The translations under genes were made by a program, and so were the position numbers. The notes beneath the pieces are model-generated. The model made no database searches. It had not been told where the DNA came from and saw only the letters and a list, made by a program, of their open reading frames with translations. This document shows, one piece after another, positions 1-7,261 of a stretch of DNA of 41,719 bases (position 1 is the first letter of the stretch; each line of letters opens with the position of its first letter). The stretch comes from an uncultured Alistipes sp. (GTDB lineage: Bacteria > Bacteroidota > Bacteroidia > Bacteroidales > Rikenellaceae): the NCBI GenBank assembly GCA_904502005.1, contig CAJGDC010000010.1, forward strand, positions 1 to 41,719. Reading direction: 5' to 3'.

Positions 1-359
1 AGCACACCCTGCTCTGCCCAGCGGTCAAGGTTTCCGCTTGTGGGGATAGGTGCACCCGTATCAGCATTGACCTCCTTAAAGATATTCTGCAATGATGGCG
101 GAAATGGCACACCCTCGCCAACAGAGAAGCAGAGTCCATTTGCCTGACCCACACCGTGGTATGGGTCTTGACCGATAATTACCACCTTCAGTTTCTCAAA
201 TGGGCACTTATCAAAGGCACGAAAGATATCCCTCCCCTTTGGGAAGACCTCGCCCGCGGCATACTCAGCACGAACAAAATCCGTAAGTTGCTCAAAATAT
301 GGTTTATCAAACTCCTCTGAGAGGATCTGTTTCCAATCTTCTGCTATGCGAACATCCAT
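1..359 (-). CDS. ung: Uracil-DNA glycosylase (N-terminal part, cut by window edge)
   Basis: Removes uracil from DNA as the first step of base excision repair; cytoplasmic. Reading the minus strand from the ATG at 359 gives an open frame of 119 codons to the window edge. It contains the family-1 UDG active-site motif GQDPYHG (residues 63-69, with D65 as the expected water-activating residue), followed by the GLCFSV stretch that lines the uracil pocket and by PPSLQNIFKE. The family is usually about 220 residues, so roughly the C-terminal half, including the HPSPLS-type loop, lies outside the window. It is divergent from the phosphatase gene at 475, with the two promoters sharing the AT-rich 360-474 gap. 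The identification is close to certain. Confidence 0.96.
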   Translation of the reverse strand, partial: MDVRIAEDWKQILSEEFDKPYFEQLTDFVRAEYAAGEVFPKGRDIFRAFDKCPFEKLKVVIIGQDPYHGVGQANGLCFSVGEGVPFPPSLQNIFKEVNADTGAPIPTSGNLDRWAEQGV

Positions 360-434
360 AGTTTTTGCAAATAAATTTGCACGAAGATACTAAAAAAATT
401 GCAATTTCAAAATAGAAAATTTTGATTTTTTTAT

Positions 435-442
435 TATCTTTG
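435..442 (+). promoter_or_regulatory. Bacteroidetes -7 box (TATCTTTG)
   Basis: TATCTTTG matches the Bacteroidetes TAnnTTTG -7 consensus and lies 32 bases before the ATG at 475. I see no good TTTG -33 element at the expected distance; the region is just A/T-rich. It would drive the phosphatase-deoD-nuclease operon. Confidence 0.6.
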
Positions 443-474
443 TACGATTTAAGAGGATACAAAACAGAGTGTTT

Positions 475-1416
475 ATGAGAAAATTTATAACATTTACCGT
501 TCTACTATTTGTCTGGTTTGGCGCTGTATCAAGCAACTCAAAGGTATGGAAATCTTTGAAAAAAGATATCAATATCTTCGTTATCAGTGATTCTGGTAGA
601 AATGGATACTACGACCAGAAGCCTATTGCCGAGGTTATGGGACAGATGGCCGAGAAGATATCTCCGCGTTGTGTAGTCGCAGCGGGCGATGTTCACCACT
701 TTGATGGTATACAGAGCGTGCAGGACCCTCTATGGATGACAAACTACGAGCTTATATACAGCCATCCGAAGTTGATGATTCCGTGGCTGCCTGTAATGGG
801 TAATCACGAGTATCGTGGTAATACCAAGGCAGTTATTGAGTATTCTGATATCAGTCGTCGCTGGTGTATGCCAGACCGATACTATACTGAGGTCTATAAA
901 GTTAAGGGTGCTACTCTTCGCCTTGTAATGATAGACACCACACCAATAATTGAGAAATACCGTCGTAGCAAAGATGCATACTACGCCGATGTTGCAAAGC
1001 AGGACTACAAAGAGCAGTTAGAGTGGCTTAATACTGTACTTAGCAGCGCAACTGAGGATTGGGTTATTGTTGTCGGTCACCACCCGATATATGCAGATAC
1101 GGGTAAGAGCAGCAAGGAGCGCCGAGATATGCAGAACCGTGTAGGAGAGACACTTCGCAAATATGAGCAGAAGGTAGACCTCTACATCTGTGGACATATT
1201 CACAACTTCCAGCATATCCGAAGGAGCGACTGCAAGATAGACTACATCGTAAACTCATCCGCAGCACGAGGTCGTAGTGTAAAGGCTATTGAGGGCACTA
1301 AATTCTGTAGCCCCGTACCAGGCTTCTCGGTGCTTGCTGCAGATAAAAAGAGCCTCTGCCTGCATATGATAAACAGCAAGGGTGAGGTTTTGAATACAAT
1401 AACAAGAACAAAATAA
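475..1416 (+). CDS. Secreted calcineurin-like metallophosphoesterase (purple acid phosphatase-like)
   Basis: Probable exported phosphatase of 313 residues. A hydrophobic signal peptide (MRKFITFTVLLFVWFGAVSS) is followed by the ordered metallophosphoesterase motifs: SDSG, GDVHHF, GNHEYRG, VVGHHPIY and CGHIHNFQHI. The GHHPIY...GHxHNxQ spacing resembles tartrate-resistant acid phosphatases more than cyclic-nucleotide phosphodiesterases. I start it at the ATG at 475; the GTG two codons earlier is possible but less likely. It sits 19 bp before deoD and is followed by a secreted nuclease, so a role in dephosphorylating nucleotides outside the cytoplasm is plausible, though the substrate cannot be read from sequence. 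The family call is firm, the substrate is not. Confidence 0.88.
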   Translation: MRKFITFTVLLFVWFGAVSSNSKVWKSLKKDINIFVISDSGRNGYYDQKPIAEVMGQMAEKISPRCVVAAGDVHHFDGIQSVQDPLWMTNYELIYSHPKLMIPWLPVMGNHEYRGNTKAVIEYSDISRRWCMPDRYYTEVYKVKGATLRLVMIDTTPIIEKYRRSKDAYYADVAKQDYKEQLEWLNTVLSSATEDWVIVVGHHPIYADTGKSSKERRDMQNRVGETLRKYEQKVDLYICGHIHNFQHIRRSDCKIDYIVNSSAARGRSVKAIEGTKFCSPVPGFSVLAADKKSLCLHMINSKGEVLNTITRTK

Positions 1417-1435
1417 CTAAAAAACTACAAATATT

Positions 1436-2134
1436 ATGACACCACACATCAGTGCTGAATATGGACAGATTGCCGAGAAGGTGATTATGGCGGGCGACCC
1501 GCTGCGCGCTAAGTTTATGGCTGAGCGCTACCTTGAAAATCCGACACTTGTAAACCAAGTGCGTGGAATGTATTGCTATACAGGCACATACAAGGGCAAG
1601 CAAGTCTCAGTTATGGGACACGGAATGGGAATCTCTTCAATTGGCATCTACACTCACGAGCTATACAACTTTTATGGTGTAAAACGCATTATCCGCACAG
1701 GCTCTGCTGGAGCTTATCATCCAGATTTGCATGTCGGCGATATTGTTATTGCCCAGGGCGCGTGTGACAACTCAAACTTTGCAGCGCAGTTCCGTCTCCC
1801 TGGCACATTTGCCCCAATCGCCGACTTCAACCTACTCCGCGCAGCTGTTGAGAAGGCTGAGAGTATGGGCATCAACTTCCGCGTAGGTAATATTCTTGCT
1901 AGCGAAATCTTCTACAACGACGACCCAGAGGCGTGGAAGAGCTGGCAGAAGATGGGCGTGCTTGCAGTTGAGATGGAGGCATCGGCGCTATATATGAATG
2001 CTGCAAGAAGTGGTAACGAGGCGCTATGTATCTGCACAATATCCGACTCGCTTGTAACCCATGAGGATACTACAGCCGAGCAGCGCGAGAAGACCTTTAC
2101 AGATATGATGGAGATTGCTTTTGAAATAATCTAA
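1436..2134 (+). CDS. deoD: Purine nucleoside phosphorylase, DeoD type
   Basis: Cytoplasmic enzyme of 232 residues that splits purine (deoxy)nucleosides with phosphate into the base and (deoxy)ribose-1-phosphate for salvage. The start MTPHISAEYG...VIMAGDPLRAKF is the hallmark of hexameric DeoD-type PNPs (phosphate-binding GDPLRAK). RTGSAGAY, the nucleoside-binding VEMEASALY and the late CTISDSL motif with the catalytic Asp are all present, and the length is typical (about 235). It is the middle gene of a tight three-gene unit with a secreted phosphatase upstream and a secreted nuclease downstream, which fits degradation of external nucleic acids followed by salvage of nucleosides. Confidence 0.96.
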   Translation: MTPHISAEYGQIAEKVIMAGDPLRAKFMAERYLENPTLVNQVRGMYCYTGTYKGKQVSVMGHGMGISSIGIYTHELYNFYGVKRIIRTGSAGAYHPDLHVGDIVIAQGACDNSNFAAQFRLPGTFAPIADFNLLRAAVEKAESMGINFRVGNILASEIFYNDDPEAWKSWQKMGVLAVEMEASALYMNAARSGNEALCICTISDSLVTHEDTTAEQREKTFTDMMEIAFEII

Positions 2135-2159
2135 AATCAATAACTAAAACAAATAGACC

Positions 2160-2933
2160 ATGAAGAAATTTTTTATCTTTGCAACCATTGCAATGCTCTC
2201 AATTGAGGCATTTGGTTGGGGTGGCGTAGGTCACCGCGTAATTGTAGAGATTGCACAGCGCAACCTGACAGAGAAGGCTAAGGAGAACATCTCTAAGTAT
2301 ATGAACTACGACCTGAAGAAGGAGGCGGTATGGATGGACACTCACCGTCGAGATGAGCCTATCGCCTACACAACTGCTTGGCATGTCTACAATGTTGACG
2401 AGCAGGGCGTCTACGATCCAAATCCACGCCTCTACAAGGGCGATTGTATCCACGCACTCAAGATTGCCGACTACAACCTTAGCAAGTATAAGCAGCTAAC
2501 TGACAGCGCGGTTGTGATGAACCTTAGAATGCTCCTACACTTTGTTGGCGATATGCACTGCCCTACCCACTCATATGTTCCAGGTCCTCGCTGCTTCTGG
2601 CCTTGCACACTCAATGGTAAGAAGTATAAGGCGTTCCACGGTCTATATGACAAGATGCCACAGCTCATTCACAAGGGCAAGAAGGACAACCAGATTGCCG
2701 AGGAGCTTGATGTGCTTAAGAAGGGTGAGATTAAGAAGATTGTCAAGGGCGACCTTCACGACTGGGTATACCAGATTGGTAACGATAATAAGGTTATCTA
2801 CCAGTGGAATCCACACAACACACCTGTTCTGAAAGATAACACAATTGAGCTCTCTACAGAGCTGGTAAATAAGCAGATGCAGTACGCTGGCTACCGTCTT
2901 GCCTACCTGCTTAACAAATACTTTGGTAAGTAA
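2160..2933 (+). CDS. Secreted S1/P1-type zinc nuclease
   Basis: Predicted exported single-strand nuclease / 3'-nucleotidase of 257 residues. After a signal peptide (residues 1-19) the mature protein would begin with Trp20, and Trp20 and His25 in WGGVGH match the N-terminal zinc ligands W1 and H6 of nuclease P1. Further expected ligands appear in order: Asp60 (VWMD), His75 (AWHVYN) and the HFVGDMHCPTH block, matching the family pattern HxxGDxHQPLH. The family is generally 250-300 residues. It is the last gene of the phosphatase-deoD-nuclease unit (25 bp from deoD). It would release nucleotides outside the inner membrane, feeding the two genes before it. Confidence 0.9.
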   Translation: MKKFFIFATIAMLSIEAFGWGGVGHRVIVEIAQRNLTEKAKENISKYMNYDLKKEAVWMDTHRRDEPIAYTTAWHVYNVDEQGVYDPNPRLYKGDCIHALKIADYNLSKYKQLTDSAVVMNLRMLLHFVGDMHCPTHSYVPGPRCFWPCTLNGKKYKAFHGLYDKMPQLIHKGKKDNQIAEELDVLKKGEIKKIVKGDLHDWVYQIGNDNKVIYQWNPHNTPVLKDNTIELSTELVNKQMQYAGYRLAYLLNKYFGK

Positions 2934-3056
2934 GAAAAGCTTATAGATCCACACTGAAAAACGGTCAGTTTCACTATAAGAAATTCTTATTTTACCCCCC
3001 CCCTTATCATATTTTCTGATTATATTCCAGAAAATATGAAATATAAGTATATTTGC
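2934..3056 (+). promoter_or_regulatory. Gap with C9 tract and 11-bp dyad just before an sRNA promoter
   Basis: The first part of the 322-bp gap after the nuclease gene. It holds a weak hairpin (ATAAG/CTTAT, 2976-2990) followed by TTT, which may end the upstream operon, then a run of nine C (2995-3003). A perfect 11-bp inverted repeat, CATATTTTCTG (3008-3018) / CAGAAAATATG (3028-3038), ends ten bases before the -7 box TATATTTG (3048-3055). No -33 TTTG is seen where expected, so the dyad may be an operator or activator site. That role is inference. Confidence 0.5.
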
Positions 3057-3200
3057 AATGCCGATGATCCGTCACACATTACGGAAAATCGTTTTTCAAT
3101 GAATATGGAGTTAGTTAATTAAAGTGGCATCGGCATCGTGATATTGTACTACAATATTCACCCCTCTGGAGCGGTCCGACGGAGCCGTTCCTTTTTTTTG
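3057..3200 (+). ncRNA. Candidate structured small RNA, about 140 nt
   Basis: Not a recognised RNA family. A -7 box (TATATTTG, 3048-3055) is followed by three helices and a textbook terminator. A 9-bp perfect pairing joins 3058-3066 with 3128-3136, enclosing a loop that holds a 5-bp hairpin (TCCGT 3068-3072 / ACGGA 3081-3085). A second hairpin lies at 3138-3161 (GTGA.TATTG / CAATA.TCAC). The last is a GC-rich stem, GGAGCGG (3168-3174) with CCGTTCC (3185-3191), plus inner TCC/GGA, followed directly by eight T (3192-3199). No convincing reading frame lies inside. Ends are inferred from promoter and terminator. The 5' end pairs internally rather than with the 3' end, which argues against 6S RNA; no tmRNA or SRP signature is visible. 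Confidence 0.65.
3168..3199 (+). terminator. Strong intrinsic terminator of the candidate small RNA
   Basis: A 7-bp GC-rich outer stem (one G-U pair) with an inner TCC/GGA stem and a GAC loop, followed by T8. Confidence 0.85.
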
Positions 3201-3219
3201 TCTTTAAGTAACATTTTTC

Positions 3220-3250
3220 TTGGATATTTTCTTGAGATAGATTATCTTTG
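3220..3250 (+). promoter_or_regulatory. Full Bacteroidetes promoter: TTG (3220) - N20 - TATCTTTG (3243-3250)
   Basis: The -33 TTG at 3220-3222 and the -7 box TATCTTTG at 3243-3250 are separated by 20 bp, the consensus spacing. The ATG at 3256 begins only five bases after the box, so the transcript may be nearly leaderless. Confidence 0.7.
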
Positions 3251-3255
3251 CGCTG

Positions 3256-3633
3256 ATGTTAAGATTGGTGCACATACTCTTCATTTCACTCTGTACGTTT
3301 ATTTTCGGACAGGGGGCATTTGTTGTCACTGAGCGCACGGAGTATGTCGAGCACAATGAGCAACAGGTTGTTGCAAACCGCTACACAGAGCAGTTAGAGT
3401 GTGCACATAGGTGCAACAACACCGCCGAGAGTAGCCATAGCATCACAGTTCCTGCTTCAAGTTCTACGACATCTTGCGCAAGGGCTCAGCATCAGAGGCT
3501 TGAGGTTGGCAACACACCAATTGCAAGCTCTGCTTCAAAGCCAAATTTTTCTGTACAATCTTCTCTCTATCGTATTTGTTGTAGCAGGGTTATAGATTAC
3601 TATCTATACACTCTGTGTTGTTTACGATTGTGA
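3256..3633 (+). CDS. Small putative exported protein, unknown function
   Basis: A 125-residue open frame that I do not assign to a family. It begins with a hydrophobic segment that could be a signal peptide (LVHILFISLCTFIFGQG), then a charged/polar stretch and a Ser/Thr-rich middle, and ends with an aromatic/Cys tail (DYYLYTLCCLRL). The same kind of YxLYxLR-like ending is, from memory, seen in other small uncharacterised Bacteroidetes proteins, but I cannot verify this. Support for it being real comes mainly from the well-formed promoter directly upstream and the promoter for the next gene just after its stop. The ATG is only five bases from the -7 box. Moderate confidence that it is translated; no function proposed. 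Confidence 0.5.
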   Translation: MLRLVHILFISLCTFIFGQGAFVVTERTEYVEHNEQQVVANRYTEQLECAHRCNNTAESSHSITVPASSSTTSCARAQHQRLEVGNTPIASSASKPNFSVQSSLYRICCSRVIDYYLYTLCCLRL

Positions 3634-3642
3634 TTAGGGTAA

Positions 3643-3650
3643 TATTTTTG
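3643..3650 (+). promoter_or_regulatory. Probable -7 box (TATTTTTG) for the 3702 gene
   Basis: TATTTTTG fits TAnnTTTG and leaves a 51-nt leader before the ATG at 3702. A TTG at 3618-3620 is 22 bp upstream, slightly long for the -33 element. Confidence 0.5.
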
Positions 3651-3701
3651 CAAAACGAAGAAAAAGATTACCTAATTACAAATTAAACAACATTAAAACC
3701 A

Positions 3702-4199
3702 ATGAATAGGATTAAATTTTACGAAGCACTCTATGCTTCGTGTTCGGATATTGTAGCTCGTCGTAAGAGCATTGCATTACCACTACTTGTTATTGCCTTA
3801 GGCATAGCACTTCCACTGATTAGCATGATAATTTTTGAGGGTCCGGAGTTTGACGACCTCAATTCATCAATCGTTCTTATAGGTATCGCCCTAGCTGTAG
3901 GCGGTGGCATATGGTTGCTTGGCAGATTGGTCGGCACTGGTGAGCCATATCACACCGCAAAGAGGAGTTTCCTTGAGACTAAAACCCTCTCATATGACCG
4001 TTCTCGTCGTTCGGAGGTTCTCAACGCTATCGGCAGTGGCGACATTAACCGCCTACTCGCTATACCTACATGCGAAGTATCGGCGCTATGCGTTATGATA
4101 ACAATGCTACACGATAAATCATTCGCAGCCGCGCAGGCATTTGAGTATGCTGAGTTAGAGTATAAAGAGCTCTGTGGCGTAACGATAATGAAAAAATAG
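3702..4199 (+). CDS. Small two-TM membrane protein, unknown function
   Basis: A 165-residue protein with two clear transmembrane helices (about 24-46, LPLLVIALGIALPLISMIIF; about 56-78, IVLIGIALAVGGGIWLLGRL) followed by a soluble C-terminal half of about 85 residues without a motif I know. With Arg/Lys before the first helix and in the C-terminal half, both ends are probably cytoplasmic. It lies 35 bp before the antiporter gene and shares its promoter, so a link to ion homeostasis is possible but unproven. Confidence 0.7.
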   Translation: MNRIKFYEALYASCSDIVARRKSIALPLLVIALGIALPLISMIIFEGPEFDDLNSSIVLIGIALAVGGGIWLLGRLVGTGEPYHTAKRSFLETKTLSYDRSRRSEVLNAIGSGDINRLLAIPTCEVSALCVMITMLHDKSFAAAQAFEYAELEYKELCGVTIMKK

Positions 4200-4234
4200 A
4201 AAACAAAAAGTGATTAAATAGAGATTAAGAAAAG

Positions 4235-5731
4235 ATGATGGAGATAACAACTGAGAACTTTCTGTTAATTGGAGCTATACTGCTCTTTGTGGCTGTACTT
4301 GCCGGTAAGGTAGCCTATCGACTTGGTACACCTGCATTGTTGCTCTTCCTGGGCGTGGGTATATTTTTCGGATACGATATACTCTCATTCAACTCACCCG
4401 AGCTGACGCAGTTTATGGGTATGATTGCGCTGAGCATCATCCTCTTCTCCGGTGGTATGGATACCAAATTTTCAGAGATTCGCTCTGTTATGCTCCCCGG
4501 AATAATCCTTGCCACAGTAGGCGTGCTTCTTACGGCGCTAATACTTGGCGGACTTATCTACGGAATATCTCCATTGCTTGGTGTAGGGCTGAGCTTCCCG
4601 CTCGCCCTACTCCTTGCCTCAACAATGGCATCTACAGACTCTGCCTCTGTATTCTCAATTCTCAGAACAAAAAAGCAGGGACTTAAAGAGAACCTCAGGC
4701 CACTCCTTGAGCTTGAAAGTGGTTCAAATGACCCTGTGGCATATATACTTGTTTTGCTACTTGTCGGAATGCTCTCCCCACACGAAGAGGGCATGAACAT
4801 AGGTGCAAGTATAGTGCTATTCTTTGTGCAAATGATTGTCGGAGCTATTGCCGGTTACGGATTTGGTCGCGCAGCAGTCTGGACAATGAACAAGATTAAC
4901 ATCTCAAATGCATCGCTATACTCTGTGCTTCTGCTCGCCTTTGTATTTCTAACCTTCTCATTTACAACACTTGTAGAGGGTAACGGTTTCCTTGCTGTAT
5001 ATATCGCAGGATTGGTGGTTGGAAATATGAAGATTGCCCATAAGCGTACCGTTGTAACATTCTTTGACGGAGTGACTTGGCTTGTACAAATCATCATGTT
5101 CATCATGCTCGGTCTGCTGGTAAATACACGCTCACTACTCCAACCATCAACCCTGATTCTTGGCGGTGCTGTGGCACTATTTATGACCCTTATCGCACGA
5201 CCTATAGCTGTTCAACTCTGCATGTTGCCATTCAAGAAGTTCAGCCTTAAGGCTCGAACATATGTGAGTTGGGTAGGTCTGCGTGGAGCTGTGCCTATTA
5301 TCTTTGCGACATATCCGCTCGTGGCTGATGTACCAAACGCAGAGCTTATATTCAACGTTGTCTTTATCGTCACAATCATATCGCTCACCCTGCAGGGAAC
5401 CACTGTAAGTGGCATGGCAAACACTCTCGGCGTAGCTTGCACAGAGCGCGAGAGTTCATTTGGTGACGCTTTTCAAGATCGTATGAAGTCGGCATTTACC
5501 GAGGTGGATGTGAACGAGCAACTGCTTGCTACCGGTAACACGCTGAGCAAGATTAACCTGCCACAGCACACACTAGTAATTATGGTTTGCCGCGACGGTG
5601 ATTACTTCGTTCCGCAAGGCAACACTATCCTTAACGTAGGCGACAAGTTACTTATTCTGTCTGACCGCAATGAGGAGCTACAAGCTCAGTATAAAGAGCT
5701 TGGACTTGATGAGGTGATTAAGTTTAGCTAA
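4235..5731 (+). CDS. Potassium(sodium)/proton antiporter, NhaP2/CvrA type with TrkA-C domain
   Basis: Inner-membrane cation/proton antiporter of the CPA1 family, 498 residues. Residues ~5-395 contain the many hydrophobic helices of the Na_H_Exchanger fold, with ASTDSASVFS (about 129-138) and the ion-binding Asn-Asp pair in ESGSNDPVAY. GLRGAVPI near residue 345 is the helix expected in NhaP-type proteins. The C-terminal ~85 residues form a TrkA-C/RCK-C-like cytoplasmic domain (LVIMVCRDGDYFVPQGNTIL...GDKLLIL), which in this subfamily regulates transport by binding nucleotides or ions. This architecture is that of the K+/H+ antiporter NhaP2 (CvrA). Ion preference cannot be read from the sequence. 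Confidence 0.92.
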   Translation: MMEITTENFLLIGAILLFVAVLAGKVAYRLGTPALLLFLGVGIFFGYDILSFNSPELTQFMGMIALSIILFSGGMDTKFSEIRSVMLPGIILATVGVLLTALILGGLIYGISPLLGVGLSFPLALLLASTMASTDSASVFSILRTKKQGLKENLRPLLELESGSNDPVAYILVLLLVGMLSPHEEGMNIGASIVLFFVQMIVGAIAGYGFGRAAVWTMNKINISNASLYSVLLLAFVFLTFSFTTLVEGNGFLAVYIAGLVVGNMKIAHKRTVVTFFDGVTWLVQIIMFIMLGLLVNTRSLLQPSTLILGGAVALFMTLIARPIAVQLCMLPFKKFSLKARTYVSWVGLRGAVPIIFATYPLVADVPNAELIFNVVFIVTIISLTLQGTTVSGMANTLGVACTERESSFGDAFQDRMKSAFTEVDVNEQLLATGNTLSKINLPQHTLVIMVCRDGDYFVPQGNTILNVGDKLLILSDRNEELQAQYKELGLDEVIKFS

Positions 5732-5735
5732 CACT

Positions 5736-5766
5736 TTGGCGTACTACTTTTCAGTAGCTACGCCAA
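5736..5766. terminator. Shared hairpin between convergent genes
   Basis: TTGGCGTA + CTACT (5736-5748) pairs with AGTAG + TACGCCAA (5753-5766) with one bulged C and a four-base loop. It spans the gap and the last codons of the minus-strand gene. No T-run follows on the plus strand, so termination is only probable. Confidence 0.45.
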
Positions 5767-6820
5767 GAGTGGCAATGGTAGAGTCTATATAGCGTTGTAT
5801 ATCTGCCTTGAGTTTCTTGTAAAGTGGGCAGGAGGTGTAGTTGTCGTTATCAAGTAACACGTCGCGGATAGAGCGGAGGCAATTCTTGTAGTTGCTCATC
5901 TCGTTATTGAGTGCTATACCCTCCTTTGACGATGCGACAATCTTGGCAAGCGACATCTGGCGTAGCTTCTCGCATACATCGTGCAACACAATCATCACCA
6001 CATTATCCATCAGCGTATGGCCGTGCATAAAGAGGTATGTCAGCTCCGGCTCTACACCCTTTGTCCTCAGATACTCCCCGAAGCGTGGTATCTCCTTTGC
6101 GATTTCAGGATACTGATACTCAAGGGCTTGCTCTCGGCGAGCAACCTGACGGGCAAGCCACTCTATTGTATTGCGTCCATTGTCTGGAATATCCAGATAG
6201 TTTAGACGCACCGATGACTTAAAGTCAGCCAATGGGAAGACATTCTCTGTGTGCCTACTTGCCGAGTAGACATACCACAGAAAGAGTGGATAGATAGTTC
6301 GTGAGTAGTCAGCAAGAAATGTCTCAAAACTAAAAATACGGGTATCGTTCTTGGTCGCCTTGACGCAGACATTATGCAACGACGGGGCATAGCAGAGATA
6401 GTTCTCAGTAGCGTATGCATAGGTATGAAACATATATGGATGCTCGATAATCAGACGGCTCTGCTCGTCGTCATCGCTGAGCAGATAGTCAAAATCAGAG
6501 TCCATACAGAGCAACAATGTCTGGTTAGCCTTATCGGCATTATTTATCAGCACCTTCTTACCCTTTGGCAAATCTTCACGCGTAGGGACTGAAATCTCAA
6601 AACGTAGATATGGATTGGTAAAGTTGTCAAATATGCAGCGCCAAAATGCCACATCCTCATACCCCTCAACAAATACTCGCACCAGCGTTTTATTATCCTC
6701 AACCCTCAGCGGCTCAGGCAACGTCGCAAGGTCTACCTTTCCAGATGCAAGGGCACGCGTGCGCATCTTTTCAATCCTCTGTTGCTGCCGCTCGGCGCTA
6801 ATTTCGGCTCTTCTGCTCAT
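5744..6820 (-). CDS. DUF4435-like (putative TOPRIM-related) protein
   Basis: A 358-residue protein. Residues ~50-160 read VFVEGYEDVAFWRCIF... and TLLLCMDSDFDYLL, i.e. the Glu (VEGxxD) and the DxD (DSDFD) arrangement of TOPRIM-like domains, as annotated in DUF4435 proteins that often occur with ATPases of the OLD/ABC type. No ATPase is adjacent here. The biochemical role is unknown; nuclease or nucleotidyl-transfer activity is suggested only by the fold. I start at the ATG at 6820 (MSRRAEIS) because a TTTG-N20-TATATTTG promoter at 6842-6873 would place the upstream ATG at 6844 inside the promoter. The gene is convergent with the antiporter and divergent from yciH. Confidence 0.72.
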   Translation of the reverse strand: MSRRAEISAERQQQRIEKMRTRALASGKVDLATLPEPLRVEDNKTLVRVFVEGYEDVAFWRCIFDNFTNPYLRFEISVPTREDLPKGKKVLINNADKANQTLLLCMDSDFDYLLSDDDEQSRLIIEHPYMFHTYAYATENYLCYAPSLHNVCVKATKNDTRIFSFETFLADYSRTIYPLFLWYVYSASRHTENVFPLADFKSSVRLNYLDIPDNGRNTIEWLARQVARREQALEYQYPEIAKEIPRFGEYLRTKGVEPELTYLFMHGHTLMDNVVMIVLHDVCEKLRQMSLAKIVASSKEGIALNNEMSNYKNCLRSIRDVLLDNDNYTSCPLYKKLKADIQRYIDSTIATLGVATEK

Positions 6821-6841
6821 ACTATTACATTTTGTTGCAAA

Positions 6842-6873
6842 CAAATATAGTAAATATCCCCGAAATCTACAAA
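6842..6873 (-). promoter_or_regulatory. Consensus promoter TTTG-N20-TATATTTG (minus strand)
   Basis: Read on the minus strand, TTTG (6873-6870) and TATATTTG (6849-6842) are 20 bp apart, matching the Bacteroidetes consensus. It fixes the start of the DUF4435-like gene at 6820. Confidence 0.75.
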
Positions 6874-6881
6874 ATATTGAT

Positions 6882-6889
6882 TACTTTTG
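6882..6889 (+). promoter_or_regulatory. -7 box (TACTTTTG) for yciH
   Basis: TACTTTTG matches TAnnTTTG; the ATG at 6921 follows 31 bases later. A small inverted repeat (GTTAATGT 6894-6901 / ACATTAAAC 6905-6913) lies in the leader. The -33 element is weak. Confidence 0.6.
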
Positions 6890-6920
6890 TGGCGTTAATG
6901 TTACACATTAAACTCTAATT

Positions 6921-7259
6921 ATGGCGGATTGGAAAGAGAGATTGGGAGTGGTATACTCTACCAACCCAAATTTTGAATACGATAACGGCGAGCAAGAGCA
7001 GGTTGCTACCCTACCAAAAGATAGGCAGAACCTACGCGTCTGGCGTGACACTCATGGTCGTGCAGGCAAGGTTGCGACTGTGGTTAAGGGCTTTGTCGGC
7101 AGCGATGATGACCTTACAGAGCTTGGCAAGACTCTTAAGCGCAAGATTGGCGTGGGCGGCTCGGTTAAGGATGGCGAGATAATCATCCAGGGCGAGAATC
7201 GTGACCGAGTGTTACAGATTCTGCTTGACGAGGGGTATAGCAAGTCGAAAAAGGTTTAA
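6921..7259 (+). CDS. yciH: SUI1/eIF1-family protein, YciH-like
   Basis: A 112-residue protein with an N-terminal tail and a SUI1 domain over about residues 38-112. The LRVWRDTHGRAGKVATVVKGF segment matches the conserved RxGK-VT-V-GF stretch of eIF1/YciH, followed by DDLTELGKTLKRKIGVGGSVKDGEIIIQGENR, the typical GGS-KDG-I-IQGD ending. In bacteria YciH is a non-essential translation factor that discriminates against aberrant initiation complexes. It is followed two bases after its stop by the next gene, so the two are co-transcribed. Confidence 0.93.
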   Translation: MADWKERLGVVYSTNPNFEYDNGEQEQVATLPKDRQNLRVWRDTHGRAGKVATVVKGFVGSDDDLTELGKTLKRKIGVGGSVKDGEIIIQGENRDRVLQILLDEGYSKSKKV

Positions 7260-7261
7260 TT

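Noticed and set aside
469..474. GTG start two codons before the phosphatase ATG
   Set aside because: It would only add two residues before a normal signal peptide; the ATG at 475 is simpler.
3057..3200. 6S RNA, tmRNA or SRP RNA
   Set aside because: The 5' and 3' ends do not pair with each other, no tag ORF or tRNA-like end is present, and the SRP apical motif is absent.
3138..3332. 64-codon frame starting within the candidate sRNA
   Set aside because: It runs through the hairpin, the terminator T-run and the next promoter; its composition looks like chance.
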